This document shows, one piece after another, positions 1-9,859 of a stretch of 64,000 bases of DNA. A model generated the notes under the pieces. That model was not told the origin of the DNA. It searched no databases and saw nothing but the letters and a program-made list of their open reading frames with translations. The translations under genes and the position numbers were made by a program. The DNA is from Chinchilla lanigera (lineage: Eukaryota > Chordata > Mammalia > Rodentia > Chinchillidae). Position 1 is the first letter of the stretch; every line of letters starts with the position of its first letter. The stretch lies in NCBI RefSeq assembly GCF_000276665.1, contig NW_004955469.1, positions 11,032,613-11,096,612 on the forward strand, written 5' to 3'.

Positions 1-345
1 CAATGTAAAGGAGAGGTCTACTTGGGCTCATGGTTCAGGGGATTCAGGCCATGGTTGGCTGGCTCCAAGGGAGAAACATGGTGGTAGAAGAGCTTGACAA
101 AGGAAAACTGTTGTCCCGTGGTAGTCAGGAAGCAGGAGGGGGTGAGAAGAGCCAGGGACAAGAATACATCTTCTAGGTCACACCCCCAGTGACCCGCTTC
201 CAGCCAGGCCCCACCTTCAAATAGCACATTTAGTTACGAACTGTGGTTGTAACACGGATGAGTGTAGCCCCCTCATGATTCCATCACCTTCCAAAAGCTC
301 CACCTCTGAGCATGAGACTTTTGGGAAACATTTTAGATCTGAACT
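1..345. mobile_element. Ancient interspersed repeat, MaLR/LTR-like
   Basis: The segment has the text style of a common mammalian interspersed repeat: a block reading 'ccagccaggccccacctt' followed by 'ctcatgattccatcacctt' and a 'ccacctctgagcatgagac' block. I associate this with ERVL-MaLR type LTR or internal sequence, but the class is uncertain. It lies in an intron of CLIP4. No coding potential is retained. Confidence 0.4.
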
Positions 346-1500
346 CTTAATGTAGTATTCATGTATTTACTAGTGTTTTTATTAATCCCCACAACTTCTA
401 CTTGGATCATTTTGTTTTTAACCTCGTGTTCAATCTCTGTTTTTGTTTACCTTTTCCAGTGATGGTTTTTCTGGGTTTAAAATTGTAGGTTGAAAAATAC
501 TGTCTTCCTGAACATTGATATCGTGAATCATTCTCTAGTTTTCTGACTTCTGTCACTGTGAGTCTAACTAATCTCAATTATTGTGGTGACTTTATTTTTA
601 AAATTTTTTGGCTATTTTTAAAGATCCCTATTTCCTTTGTTTTGTTTTGTTTGGTTTTTTTGTTTTTTTTTCCGGTACCGGGAACCGAACTCACGACCTT
701 GTGCTTGCCAGGCAGGCGCTTTGCCGTTGAGCTAAATCCCCAGCCCCCCCTATTTCCTTTGAATTAGAGTTTTACTATGATGTTTCTGGGTGGAGATTTC
801 TCCTCATGTATCTTGTTTGAAATCAGGTGTCTTCCTGGATCTAACCATTGATATCTTTAATTAATTCTATAAAGTTCTTGTCAATTACATTTCAAATATT
901 TCGCTTCCTTTCTCTTTATTGTCTCCTTTTGAAACTCTGGTTGTGTGTTAGTTGCACATTTTCTTTCCCATGCCTCTTTTATATGTTTCACAACTTGCCC
1001 TGTAGGGTCACATTTCGATGTCTTCAGAGTTAGCCTTTATGTATTTTCTAATTCTCTCTTCAGCTTTGTTAATTCTGCTGCTTAATCCAGCCACAAATTT
1101 ATTAATTATAAAATTTTATGTTTTTCTCTTTGCAACTCTGCTTGCTACTATCACTTATTTGTCCATATTTTCAAGTTTTTTTATGTCTTCAAATACTTTA
1201 AGTCTTTTATTTTGTATGAAGTAGTTCAATATCTTAAGTTTTTGGGAGTCTGATTCTGCCATCTGTTCCTGCTAAGCCTAACTCATGGCACCTCTTGCCT
1301 TGTGATTTTTGTAATGTATTATCGTGAGATGCTTATCTTACTCAGAATTTTGTAGATGAGAGTTTTCTGAGGCCTGTGTTGATGCTTCCAGAGCTTATGT
1401 TTACTGCTGCTAGTCACCTGGAAGCACTGCCAACTCGAGACTGCTTTAATTTATAGTCTCTACAATTTTTTTTTTTATTACACAGATAACATGAATTTAA
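346..1500 (-). mobile_element. Old LINE-1 (L1M-like) fragment, antisense
   Basis: T-rich, decayed sequence resembling the antisense of an ancient L1M element. It includes the 'tctgattctgccatctgt' type motif near 1249 and the segment about a Cys/Leu-rich decayed frame at 848-1224. It is split by an ID SINE at 640-747. The open frames here are short, T-rich chance frames. The region is a CLIP4 intron; 1500-2390 holds nothing I recognise. Confidence 0.5.
640..747 (-). mobile_element. ID-type tRNA-derived SINE with target-site duplication
   Basis: Antisense ID element: the reverse complement reads gctggggatttagctcaacgg (A box) and a B box in the 'gtcgtgagttcggttccc' segment, ending in ccggaaaaaaaa. 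A 14-base direct repeat, ccctatttcctttg, flanks it at 626-639 and 748-761, which shows a LINE-driven insertion into the older L1 sequence. The exact duplication suggests a fairly young insertion. Confidence 0.9.
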
Positions 1501-2390
1501 CTCATGGTCAGAAATTATGAGGAGAGAAAATTTTGCCTTCTGCTGAGCATGAAGGTTAACATGAGCCACTTTCCTTTCTCATCACTGAAACTGTGTTTCC
1601 TTTGTTTCTCATAATGATTGCACTGAGCATGTGCCCCCTTCAGCAGGAGTCTTGTGGGAGAGCCCTCCGGGACAAGGACTCCTTGCTTCCTTCCTGGTCC
1701 CGTGCAGCCAGGGTCTCTGTTCCTAGGAATAGAAATCCTATGATACAAGATAGCATATTGCTTGGTGCCTGCTCTCATGGTTTCTTTGTTTTTTAGCCTC
1801 GTTGAAATTGTACTATTGTGCCAGTTTAACAGTATTTTCTTTTAAAAAGTTACAGTTGTAGATTCTTTTCTGTCAAGAATTTCTTTCAGCACATCTACCT
1901 ATTCCTCTTTAAAAGTTTACCTTCTGTAAAGTCTTTTTAAACTCTTCTTAGGGTTATGGTAACAGTCATGAGTTCAGAAGCATATTGTTAAGTGCTTTAT
2001 AAATGAGATACCTTTAATGATAATGTTTAAAAAATTATTGTAGCCTTTTTTCATATGATTATCAAGAGTGTAAGATTTGAATTATAATAAATGGAATCAG
2101 CTTTATCACTATATAATTGTTTTACTATATTTTCAAGGAATCATAGAGTAAAATCTCCAGAGATAATCTTAACTTATTCCTATATGAATATAGCTTGATC
2201 AAGAAAGTAAAATAAAAATCTGTCAAGAAATCTCAAGTACAATTATGTTCTGTATGTGTACTTGCCTTTCTCCAAAGAAACCTTTGATATCTTAGAACAT
2301 TTACAGAAGAGATGATAAAAGAGAACTTTGAATAAGAACTAAAAATGTGTGATTTATTTTTCCTCTTCTAACCTTAACTTTCATATCTAG

Positions 2391-2463
2391 GTTTTAGGAG
2401 AAGTTTTAGCACAACTTCTGCTTCTTCCCAAAAAGAGATTAACAGGAGAAATGCTTATGCCAA
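2391..2463 (+). CDS. CLIP4: CLIP4 penultimate coding exon (73 nt)
   Basis: An AG acceptor (2389-2390) after a pyrimidine-rich tract and a GTGAGT donor (from 2464) bound 73 nt. The frame gives FRRSFSTTSASSQKEINRRN then AYAK, the Ser/Arg-rich linker that precedes the last CAP-Gly domain in CLIP4 as I remember it. The final AA joins the G at 7610 to form Lys and continues in frame with SRTVLRRSW. The exon starts with two bases of a codon begun in an exon outside the window. It is too short to stand out as an open frame; the splice signals and the join to 7610 are the evidence. CLIP4 is a CLIP-170-related microtubule-associated protein with ankyrin repeats and several CAP-Gly domains. As 73 is not a multiple of 3, skipping would shift the frame before the terminal domain. 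Confidence 0.9.
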
Positions 2464-4198
2464 GTGAGTATTGAGAAGATTTAGAAAAACGCCTTTCAAG
2501 ATGAACATGATGAGATTCTGTGAAAGAAGAGAAGTGGAATTTTTATCTTGTACATTGCTTGGTAGGATTTTAACACGTAAGAGAGAAGGTGTGATCAGTG
2601 TATTGAGTTCTTCCTCCTTTGAAAGCTCAATTAAAAATGTCACAAGTGACTAAAAATAGTACATGGCATATATTTTCTCTTCTAAGAGGTTAGTACTCTT
2701 AATAAAAGTTGGAGGAATTTACACTTTGTGTTTTTATTGAGTAGGGTGAATTGATTGTAAACTCTTTACTGAATTAATCAAAGGTTTGATTTAATAGGGT
2801 CAGCAATACTTGAAAGAAATGTAAGGTCTGTTTAGATAAGGTAATCTTATAATTATTTTTTAAAAAACGCTCCCACTTGCCCTTAAAGTGTACACTACCC
2901 AAAACCATCACCAATTTTGTCACTTCTGAAGCTGGTCTTGTTTGAGTGGTAAAACACTGAAGAGCAGTCACTTTATGCTCCAGTTAATTGAAAATATTCA
3001 AAGTTCTTAGGCAGAGCATTACTAAGAGGAGCCCTCCAGGATGTAACAGATTCTGAAGGGAGAGAGCTAGCAGTGTCAGCGTCAAGATGTTGGTGAGTGG
3101 AGAACATGCTGCAGGGGGATGAGGGGCAGAGCATAAAAGGCCACTGTGGGCATGATGGGCAGCAGGTATGGGTAAGACAGGAGGAAGGGATGGCACACTT
3201 ACTTGTTTTCTACAAAAATGAAAAGAATTGTCTCATTCAGAGGCAAAAGTGACAGAGGGATTTGGAAGCAACTCTTCTGCCCTCAAAATTCCACATACAT
3301 CTCACGCCAGTGATGCGAGTAATAGAGAGAGAGCTTAGATTGCAAGGTAGTTGTCACTACCGATGGGCACAGAGTGTTCGTTCTTGCTCTGCTGTCACCA
3401 TCGCCACCCACTGACTTTAGCCCTTCTCCTCGCCGTCAGGAACTCTGCTTACAGGTCAGCATTGGGTCCTGTGTGTGGAATCCCGCCCATGGGCTGGGGT
3501 CAGCTCAGGCTAGAGGGATCCACAGTCCCATTGCCCAAGGTTCCATTATTTCATGCATGTGCTTGTGTTTTCTGCCTGAATTTGAAACCCTGGTGCAGAC
3601 TCAAGGCACAGCATACAGAGCCTGCATGGTTAGAGCCTGTGTTTCCTGCCTTAGCTCGTGGGGATATCCTCACAGGGGACGGCTGTTCTGTAAACTCTCT
3701 GCTTTCCAGAAAAATGTAAAATACCAGTAACACCTGTGTTTTGCTCACATGCTGCTGTATGCTTTCCCTTTTCTGTCTCTCTGTTTATCTAGTTGGCCAA
3801 CTGTCCCTTCCCCACTCAAGTGCCTTCCCTTAGAGGTTTCCTCCTCTTTTATGCACACTCTGCACACTCTGTACCTCAGGCAGTCTTTCTTACAGTTTGT
3901 CACATTTTACTGAGTAAACTCAAACATGCTGTGATTCTGAGTTTAGTGGTTCTCTGAGCTTTTGAGCTTTGACATGATTTTAATCAGAATCAATTTTATT
4001 AGAATGTTAAGTTCTTATCAAACCATTGATTTTTATTTCAGATATTGAATTATTTGTTTCTTTCATTATAAGGTTTTTTGTTTATGGAAGTTGATTATAC
4101 AGTGTTTGAAACATTAAAATCAAGTGCAGATAAAGATCATCATGTCACTTAGATGAGATGGTCGCTATTAACATGTTGGTATATACTTTTCTAACTTT

Positions 4199-4255
4199 TC
4201 ATTCATTCATTCATTCATTCATTCATTCATTTATTCATTCATGCATACATTCATT
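4199..4255. repeat. (ATTC)n microsatellite
   Basis: Near-perfect tetranucleotide array of about 13 units of attc with two single-base interruptions. It abuts an antisense B1/ID composite. Confidence 0.95.
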
Positions 4256-4430
4256 TTGCAGTACTGGAGATTGAATCCAGGAACCTTACACTGGGCTACC
4301 TTTTTTATTTTTTATTTTGAGACAGGGTCTTGTTATGTTCCCCCAGGTTGGACTTGAATTTGCTTCCTCCGTCAGCCTTCCAGAGTGCTGAGATGATAGG
4401 TTTGTGCCACCACTCCCGGTTCTTTTACAA
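4256..4430 (-). mobile_element. B1-dID-like SINE, antisense
   Basis: Reading left to right: a decayed ID part (gtactggagattgaatccagg) followed by a B1 part starting 'gagacagggtcttgttatg' and ending near 'gtgccaccactcccgg'. Fused B1 and ID monomers in this order on the antisense strand fit a B1-dID dimer, a SINE of non-murid rodents. Confidence 0.7.
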
Positions 4431-4433
4431 TTG

Positions 4434-4518
4434 TTTTTTTTTCTGGTACCAGGGATCGAACTCACGACCTTGCGCTTGCCAGGCAGGCGCTGTGCCGCTG
4501 AGCTAAATCCCCAGCCCC
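4434..4518 (-). mobile_element. ID-type SINE, antisense
   Basis: Closely matches the other ID copies here (640-747, 5851-5948, 52812-52912). The reverse complement runs from ggggctggggatttagctc to the ggtaccag end, followed by a short A tract seen as T's at 4434-4441. It sits directly beside an older B1-dID. Confidence 0.88.
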
Positions 4519-4804
4519 ATCCAGTTTTTTTCTAATGCATGTATCTGAATGTTTTAGCAAAGTTAGATGAGTCATATTCTTTATGTCCTGTAGAGAGCTT
4601 TCTCCCCCTAATACATCGTAAACATAATCCCATATTGTTAATGCTTTTCATCACTTGACTTTTGCAGTGTTTTTAAAACTGCACTTTAAAAACTCCATTT
4701 TTTATTATTATTATATCATATTATGCCGTAATCATAAGCAGAAAATCATAACTTAGCTAATAGATGTCAAACATTTTTGTGAGGTGTTCCATTCAGCTTT
4801 TGCA

Positions 4805-4955
4805 CTGAGAGGTACCCCTAGCCCTTTTTTATTTTGGGGTAGGGTCTTACTAGGTTGCCAAGTTGCCTAGGCTGGGCTCCATCTTACCGTGCTCCTTCCT
4901 CAGCCTCCCAGAGTGCAGGGGTTATAGGTGTGTGCCACCCTGCCCCGCTAGATGC
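4805..4955 (-). mobile_element. B1-type SINE, antisense, degraded
   Basis: Contains the antisense B1 landmarks 'ggggtagggtcttactagg', 'cctcagcctcccagagtgc' and 'ggtgtgtgccaccctgcc', with a short ID-like remnant at its left end ('gaggtacccctagccc'). Older and more diverged than the ID copies nearby. Confidence 0.7.
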
Positions 4956-5010
4956 CAGACTTCTAAAACATGCTTCCCTCTCTCTGTCTCCGTCCCTCAT
5001 GCTTCCCCAG

Positions 5011-5014
<4 letters not shown>

Positions 5015-5041
<27 letters not shown>
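5015..5041. repeat. (TG)n microsatellite
   Basis: About 13 uninterrupted TG units. Confidence 0.95.
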
Positions 5042-5429
5042 TAGGAGAAATACCCACCTTAACTTTCTCCTCCTGCTTTTAAAAAAAATTGTGCATTAAC
5101 ATTTTATTTGGAATTTATTTTTGAGTTTTTAGAATTTTAATGAGTGGTTAAGAATCATTTATTTCTTTCCAAATAACTAATTTTTACAGCCTCCCTTAGT
5201 GTTCACTCCTTCTCATTGTATTGAAGTTATACTTTTTATCACATATAATTATGTATACATTTAATTCTTCTAAAGTATCTTTTGTGTCATTAGAAGTATG
5301 TTCTTTGCCAGAGCCACACTGTTTGAACCATTATAACCTTACAATTTAGCAGAATAGCAATATAAATTATACCTTACAATTTTATACCTTTTTCTTCATT
5401 GTGGATACTGATGTGGTTGCAAGATCCTG

Positions 5430-5461
5430 GCTTTTCTTTCTTTCTTTCTTTTCTTTTTTTT
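5430..5461. repeat. (CTTT)n / T-rich low-complexity tract
   Basis: Short run of cttt units followed by a T tract. Confidence 0.85.
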
Positions 5462-5850
5462 GACTTTTGTTCCCTTTCTCTTGAAAGGAGGGTAGTGTGA
5501 CCACACAGCTGATTTTGGCGAGGCTTAATGAAATAATCTGTGTGACAGGTTAGACGTATATTAAGTGCTCAGGAAATGATAGCTTAGTTTCATTGTGTGA
5601 AAGGTTGCAAATAAATAAATAGCCAGTTGTAGTGAATTTGAAGAACACATGCATGTTTCTCTTACTTTTTTCTGTTATATAACCTTCAGTGAAGATTTAC
5701 ACAGCTTCTTAGGGGTGTTACATATTGCCTTGTATTTATGCGTTCCACACGGTAAGTAAGAATGTAAAATTGTTTTCTAATTAGAACTCTTACCATGTGT
5801 TGATGTGATGCCTCAGGATGTCTCAGAGCCTCAGCTCACTATCTGTAAAA

Positions 5851-5948
5851 AAATTGTTTTTTGGTTTTTCTCCGGTACCAGGAACTGAACTCACGACCTT
5901 GCACTTGCCAGGCAGGCGCTTTGCCACTGAGCTAAATCCCCAGCCCCT
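5851..5948 (-). mobile_element. ID-type SINE with target-site duplication
   Basis: Antisense ID body (ccggtaccaggaactgaac through aaatccccagcccc). A 13-base direct repeat, actatctgtaaaa, flanks it at 5838-5850 and 5949-5961. The matching ends mark a retroposition event. Confidence 0.9.
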
Positions 5949-6660
5949 ACTATCTGTAAAATTAAAGTCCTCTTCCTTTCTTATTGGGCGGCTGATAGGA
6001 ACAAATGAAATATTGGGTTATAGTGTATTTAAAAATACAGAAAAATAGGAAATGAAATAAAATATAAAATATGCAGGATTGCTCTGTCCCCACTAAGATC
6101 CTACACAGTTTGGGCAAGAGGCTCTGACTGTCTGCTGGGGTGATGGATAGAATGGTTTCTCATGGAGGAGGGGAGGCGTGGAGGCCAGGGCGGAAAGCCT
6201 TAGGTAGCTTTGCTTTCTGGGTGGCCGTTCTGGAAGCCGCAGGGCAGAGGACAGCAGGGTGGAGGTAAGGCTTCTACTGGGGTGAGTCTCAGGGCCAACT
6301 GCTTCCAGCCGGTAGGGCAGGGAGGGGGCCCTGAGCAGGACAGGGCTAAGGCCAGGGCTGATCTGGTGGTGAGTTCCAGGTGGTTTGTTAGCAGGTCAGG
6401 CACCAGGAGTCGTTACACTTCAGGCAGTGTGATGCTGTGCGGGAGGAGAAGGACAGGAGTCCTGCTTGCGGCAGCGCAGCTCTTTCACGTCAGTGGTAGG
6501 GAGGGAGGTGCTAGATCCTGTGTGTCACTGGAGGCCACCTATGGAAGGGACCTGTGTTGGCATAGCTGTGTCTGCATCTCTCCAGATAGACACTGACTTT
6601 CCAAAGTTACTGATTTTAAAAATGTCCTAATAGAAATATTTTTAAAGAGAATAGAAGGTA

Positions 6661-7235
6661 ATTTTTTATTTTAAAGAGGATGAAAAAAACAATAAAAATG
6701 ATACAGAATTTCAAAACAAGATGATGGGAAATTAACAATGGTTATTATGTTGCATATTGTTATCTTCAGAGTAGTTGCTTAGATCACCAGATATANNNNN
6801 NNNNNNNNNNNNNNNNNNNNNNNNNNNNNNNNNNNNNNNNNNNNNNNNNNNNNNNNNNNNNNNNNNNNNNNNNNNNNNNNNNNNNNNNNNNNNNNNNNNN
6901 NNNNNNNNNNNNNNNNNNNNNNNNNNNNNNNNNNNNNNNNNNNNNNNNNNNNNNNNNNNNNNNNNNNNNNNNNNNNNNNNNNNNNNNNNNNNNNNNNNNN
7001 NNNNNNNNNNNNNNNNNNNNNNNNNNNNNNNNNNNNNNNNNNNNNNNNNNNNNNNNNNNNNNNNNNNNNNNNNNNCTCTAGGTGCATCCATTTACCTATA
7101 AAAGCCTCGAGTTTCTCTTCCTTTATAGCTGAGTAATACTCCATTGTATAAAAATACCACATTTTTTAATCCTTTCCTCAGTTGATGGGCATTTGGGTTG
7201 TTTCCAAGATTTAGGTATGACAAATTGAGATCAAA
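6661..7235 (-). mobile_element. LINE-1 3' end, antisense, interrupted by assembly gap
   Basis: The minus strand at 7162-7080 encodes MWYFYTMEYYSAIKEEKLEA, the hallmark C-terminus of LINE-1 ORF2p, ending WMHLE. The + strand text 'gctgagtaatactccattg' is the usual antisense L1 signature. To the left, in the L1 3' UTR direction, 6690-6795 matches two units of a tandem repeat at 23.13-23.40 kb. The element is 5'-truncated and not competent for movement. Confidence 0.88.
6796..7075. other. Assembly gap (280 N)
   Basis: A run of 280 undetermined bases inside the 3' UTR part of an antisense LINE-1. Any reading frame through it is meaningless. It does not touch a predicted exon. Confidence 1.
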
Positions 7236-7609
7236 GGGTAATTTATCACAGCCAAATGCTAGCTCCTTTTCCCTTTGCTTAATTTTATAACATTGATAGG
7301 CACATAAAAATAAGTGTATTTTTTCTAACTGCTGTTTTATTGAAATGTGTGTGTATATTTATAAATCACAGATTAAACCTTGTATTCAGATCCAAGTTAT
7401 ATTAAAATAGCCAGAAGAGAAAGACCTTTTAAGTGTTAAAAATACATTCTGTTCTTGCCACTTAGAATTTAGAAAGGTCAAATTATGACCATAAAATACA
7501 GTACTCTGTGAATTAAAATAACTCTGATTCGGACAGTGGGAAGCACATGGTAGAATGCCTCCTGTTGCTTTGCGCCTAAGGACCGTTCTTGCTTTCTTCC
7601 TTCTCACAG

Positions 7610-7931
7610 GTCAAGGACTGTCTTGCGCCGCAGCTGGAGCAGCGCCACCACTGCAGGGGGCCTTGAGGGGAGCGTGAAGCTGCATGAGGGCTCTCAGGTC
7701 TTGCTCACGAGCTCTAACGAGATGGGTACTGTTAGGTATGTGGGCCCCACGGACTTTGCGTCGGGCATCTGGCTTGGACTGGAGCTCCGAAGCGCCAAGG
7801 GGAGAAACGATGGCGCTGTGGGTGATAAGCGCTACTTCACCTGTAAACCGAACCATGGAGTTTTGGTTAGACCAAGCAGAGTGACCTATCGGGGAATTAA
7901 TGGGTCAAAGCTCGTGGATGACAGTTGTTGA
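7610..7931 (+). CDS. CLIP4: CLIP4 terminal coding exon: C-terminal CAP-Gly domain
   Basis: The acceptor is ttctcacag (AG at 7608-7609) and the stop is TGA at 7929-7931. The frame opens SRTVLRRSWSS, a basic Ser-rich linker, then EGSVKLHEGSQVLL, and ends GINGSKLVDDSC. The middle is a CAP-Gly domain: VGPTDFASGIWLGLEL, then GRNDGAVGDKRYF, then GVLVRPSRV. CAP-Gly domains bind the C-terminal EEY/F of alpha-tubulin and EB proteins through the GKNDG loop; here the loop reads GRNDG, a conservative Lys-to-Arg change. The exon supplies about 106 residues, and the intact frame argues for a working gene. CLIP4 as the neighbour of ALK agrees with human synteny. Earlier exons with the ankyrin repeats and other CAP-Gly domains lie left of the window. 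Confidence 0.95.
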
Positions 7932-7974
7932 GTTAAAGTTACAAATTATCCAATGAGCACTCTCTGTGCACTCT

Positions 7975-8028
7975 GCCTGTCTCTTTGTCTCTGTCTGTCT
8001 CTGTCTGTCTCTATCTCTGTCTCTCATA
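7975..8028. repeat. (TCTG/TCTC)n microsatellite in CLIP4 3' UTR
   Basis: Pyrimidine-rich alternating tctg, tctc and tatc units just after the stop codon. Confidence 0.9.
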
Positions 8029-9853
8029 TAGTATAAAATAGAGTCCATGGCAAATGGTTTATTTAGCCATTATTTAAAATTTGAAAATGCAGTATAGTTG
8101 TCTTCACAAAAACCATTGTAACAGTTCAGAGAGATACCTTTAAAAGGACACAATTCTGAACTCTGGGAATCATGGTTCTCTTAAAAACAATTTCAAAATA
8201 AGCAAATTTTTGAAGCTTTTGAAGCTTGAGTTCCCAAGAAAATTCTGGGACTCAAAACAAAAGTGCCATTAGGTGATTAACTGATGCATTACTTTGCTCA
8301 TTGTGTTTCATTTTTGCACATAATGTATTTTTCATAGTGCCATAATTGTAAGATTTTTTTTGATCAGCTTTGGTGAACATAATGTTCGCATGACCTCTTT
8401 CTGTTGTGTTGTTTAATTTTTCTTTGTTTTATTGCTAATAGGTACCTTAAGAGCATTAAGTAGGTACATGACTAGGGTATTTTTAATATTTTTTGGTAAA
8501 ATCACTTACCATTTCGGGAATGGCTCATGTGAAGACACATCAGCACGTGGGAGGTGAATGTGTTCTGCAGATATCTGGCTCTGCCACTGGCCCTGGCCAA
8601 ATAAGGAAATGGTGTCTGTCTTAAGCAGGGCCAATAACTAGTCGGTTGGCAGAGCTAAGAATGAATGTTTCCTGACTTGTGGCTCCGTGTTCTTTCCTCT
8701 GTACAAAGTGTGTAATCTGAGATTTTTCTCCTTCTGCTTACCTGCCTCATCTGTATTATATGAACTACAAAAAGCCCCACCATTAAGGTTTACAAATTCA
8801 AGTCAGAATTTTTGCACATACATATTTAACTTCTTTATTGGACATATTTGTAACGCAGCACTTTCAAAACATGATGCACTTTCATATTTGTGGAGAATTT
8901 GCCATCCTTTCCTCCTGGAATTTGAAAAGCATTTTTTAAAAAAATGTATTTAACAGAAAAGAACAAATTAAGATGTGTTGGGAAGGGTGCATTAGGTACT
9001 TGTGTAGATGTGTGTGGTTCCCGGACTTTTTGTTCTGTGACTCACGCACGTGGTGTTGTGTTTGCTGCAGCTGATGTTGTGTGTTTCCAGGGGCTGCTGA
9101 AGCCAGCCTGTTACAAAGCCACTAAGCAGGATTGTTGTCATCGCCCTTCCTGAACATTTGTTAAAGCAAACTTCATGATAGAGTTGTGTGATAATGACAT
9201 GTGTTTGTCTTGTGGAAATGTACTGAAGTTTCTGTCCTGTATATGTAAAGATTTATCTTTTCTTGTAAATATTTAGACTTTACCACAGAAATATTGGAAG
9301 AGTTTGCTTTATAAGACTAAAAGTATACTTCAGAATGGAGCTTGCTTTGTGCTTAGAAATATATGCTAAGCTATTTTGCAATATACTATTTTAACTCTAA
9401 ATTATGTCACTCCGTTGCCTTTTTTTAAAGTGTGGTATTTCACATACTGCTGAAGTTATTTTCCTGAAGTACATTTGCAAAATAAGGCTGCTTTGTAATC
9501 AAGGAATATTTTTATTGATTGAAGAAAATGACTGTGCTGTAATTAAAAAGTAAACTTATTTTATTATATAAATTATTTCTTAAAAACTATTTATACCTTA
9601 ACATGGAATCCATGAGTATACTGATCTTGAGTGTCCATGATTTTTTCTGTTAAATATGAAATACTATAAGTTAAAAGCAGTTGTGGCAACTGAATTTATT
9701 TTTGAGGTCAAGGAACTAACTGTTCTCTTCATATTTAGATTAGGATTATTAAAGCCATATAGTGCTTATGTTTCATATATTATACATACAGATTAGATGT
9801 TTTCATCTGTGTTTTGCCTATTAAATGTCATTTGAAGTTCATTTCTGAGCATT

Positions 9854-9859
9854 AATAAA
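9854..9859 (+). terminator. CLIP4: Likely CLIP4 polyadenylation signal
   Basis: AATAAA hexamer followed within 30 nt by a GT-rich stretch (tgtttggtttgg), the usual downstream element. An ATTAAA at about 9542 is a weaker alternative. Confidence 0.6.

Larger units (their letters stand above)
2464..7609 (+). other. CLIP4: CLIP4 last intron
   Basis: GT (2464) to AG (7608-7609), about 5.1 kb. It holds an ATTC microsatellite, three B1/ID-type SINEs near 4.2-4.96 kb, a TG repeat, an ID at 5851-5948 and a LINE-1 3' end with an assembly gap at 6.66-7.24 kb. I see nothing recognisable in 2464-4190, in 5045-5800, or in the G-rich unique stretch 6060-6650. Confidence 0.85.

Noticed and set aside
3351..3730. 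Overlapping 122- and 118-codon frames in the CLIP4 intron
   Set aside because: Two frames of similar length overlap, with no family match, Kozak or splice support.
6732..7162. Open frames of 108-127 codons across the gap
   Set aside because: They consist mostly of undetermined bases; only the LINE-1 ORF2 tail at the right end is real.
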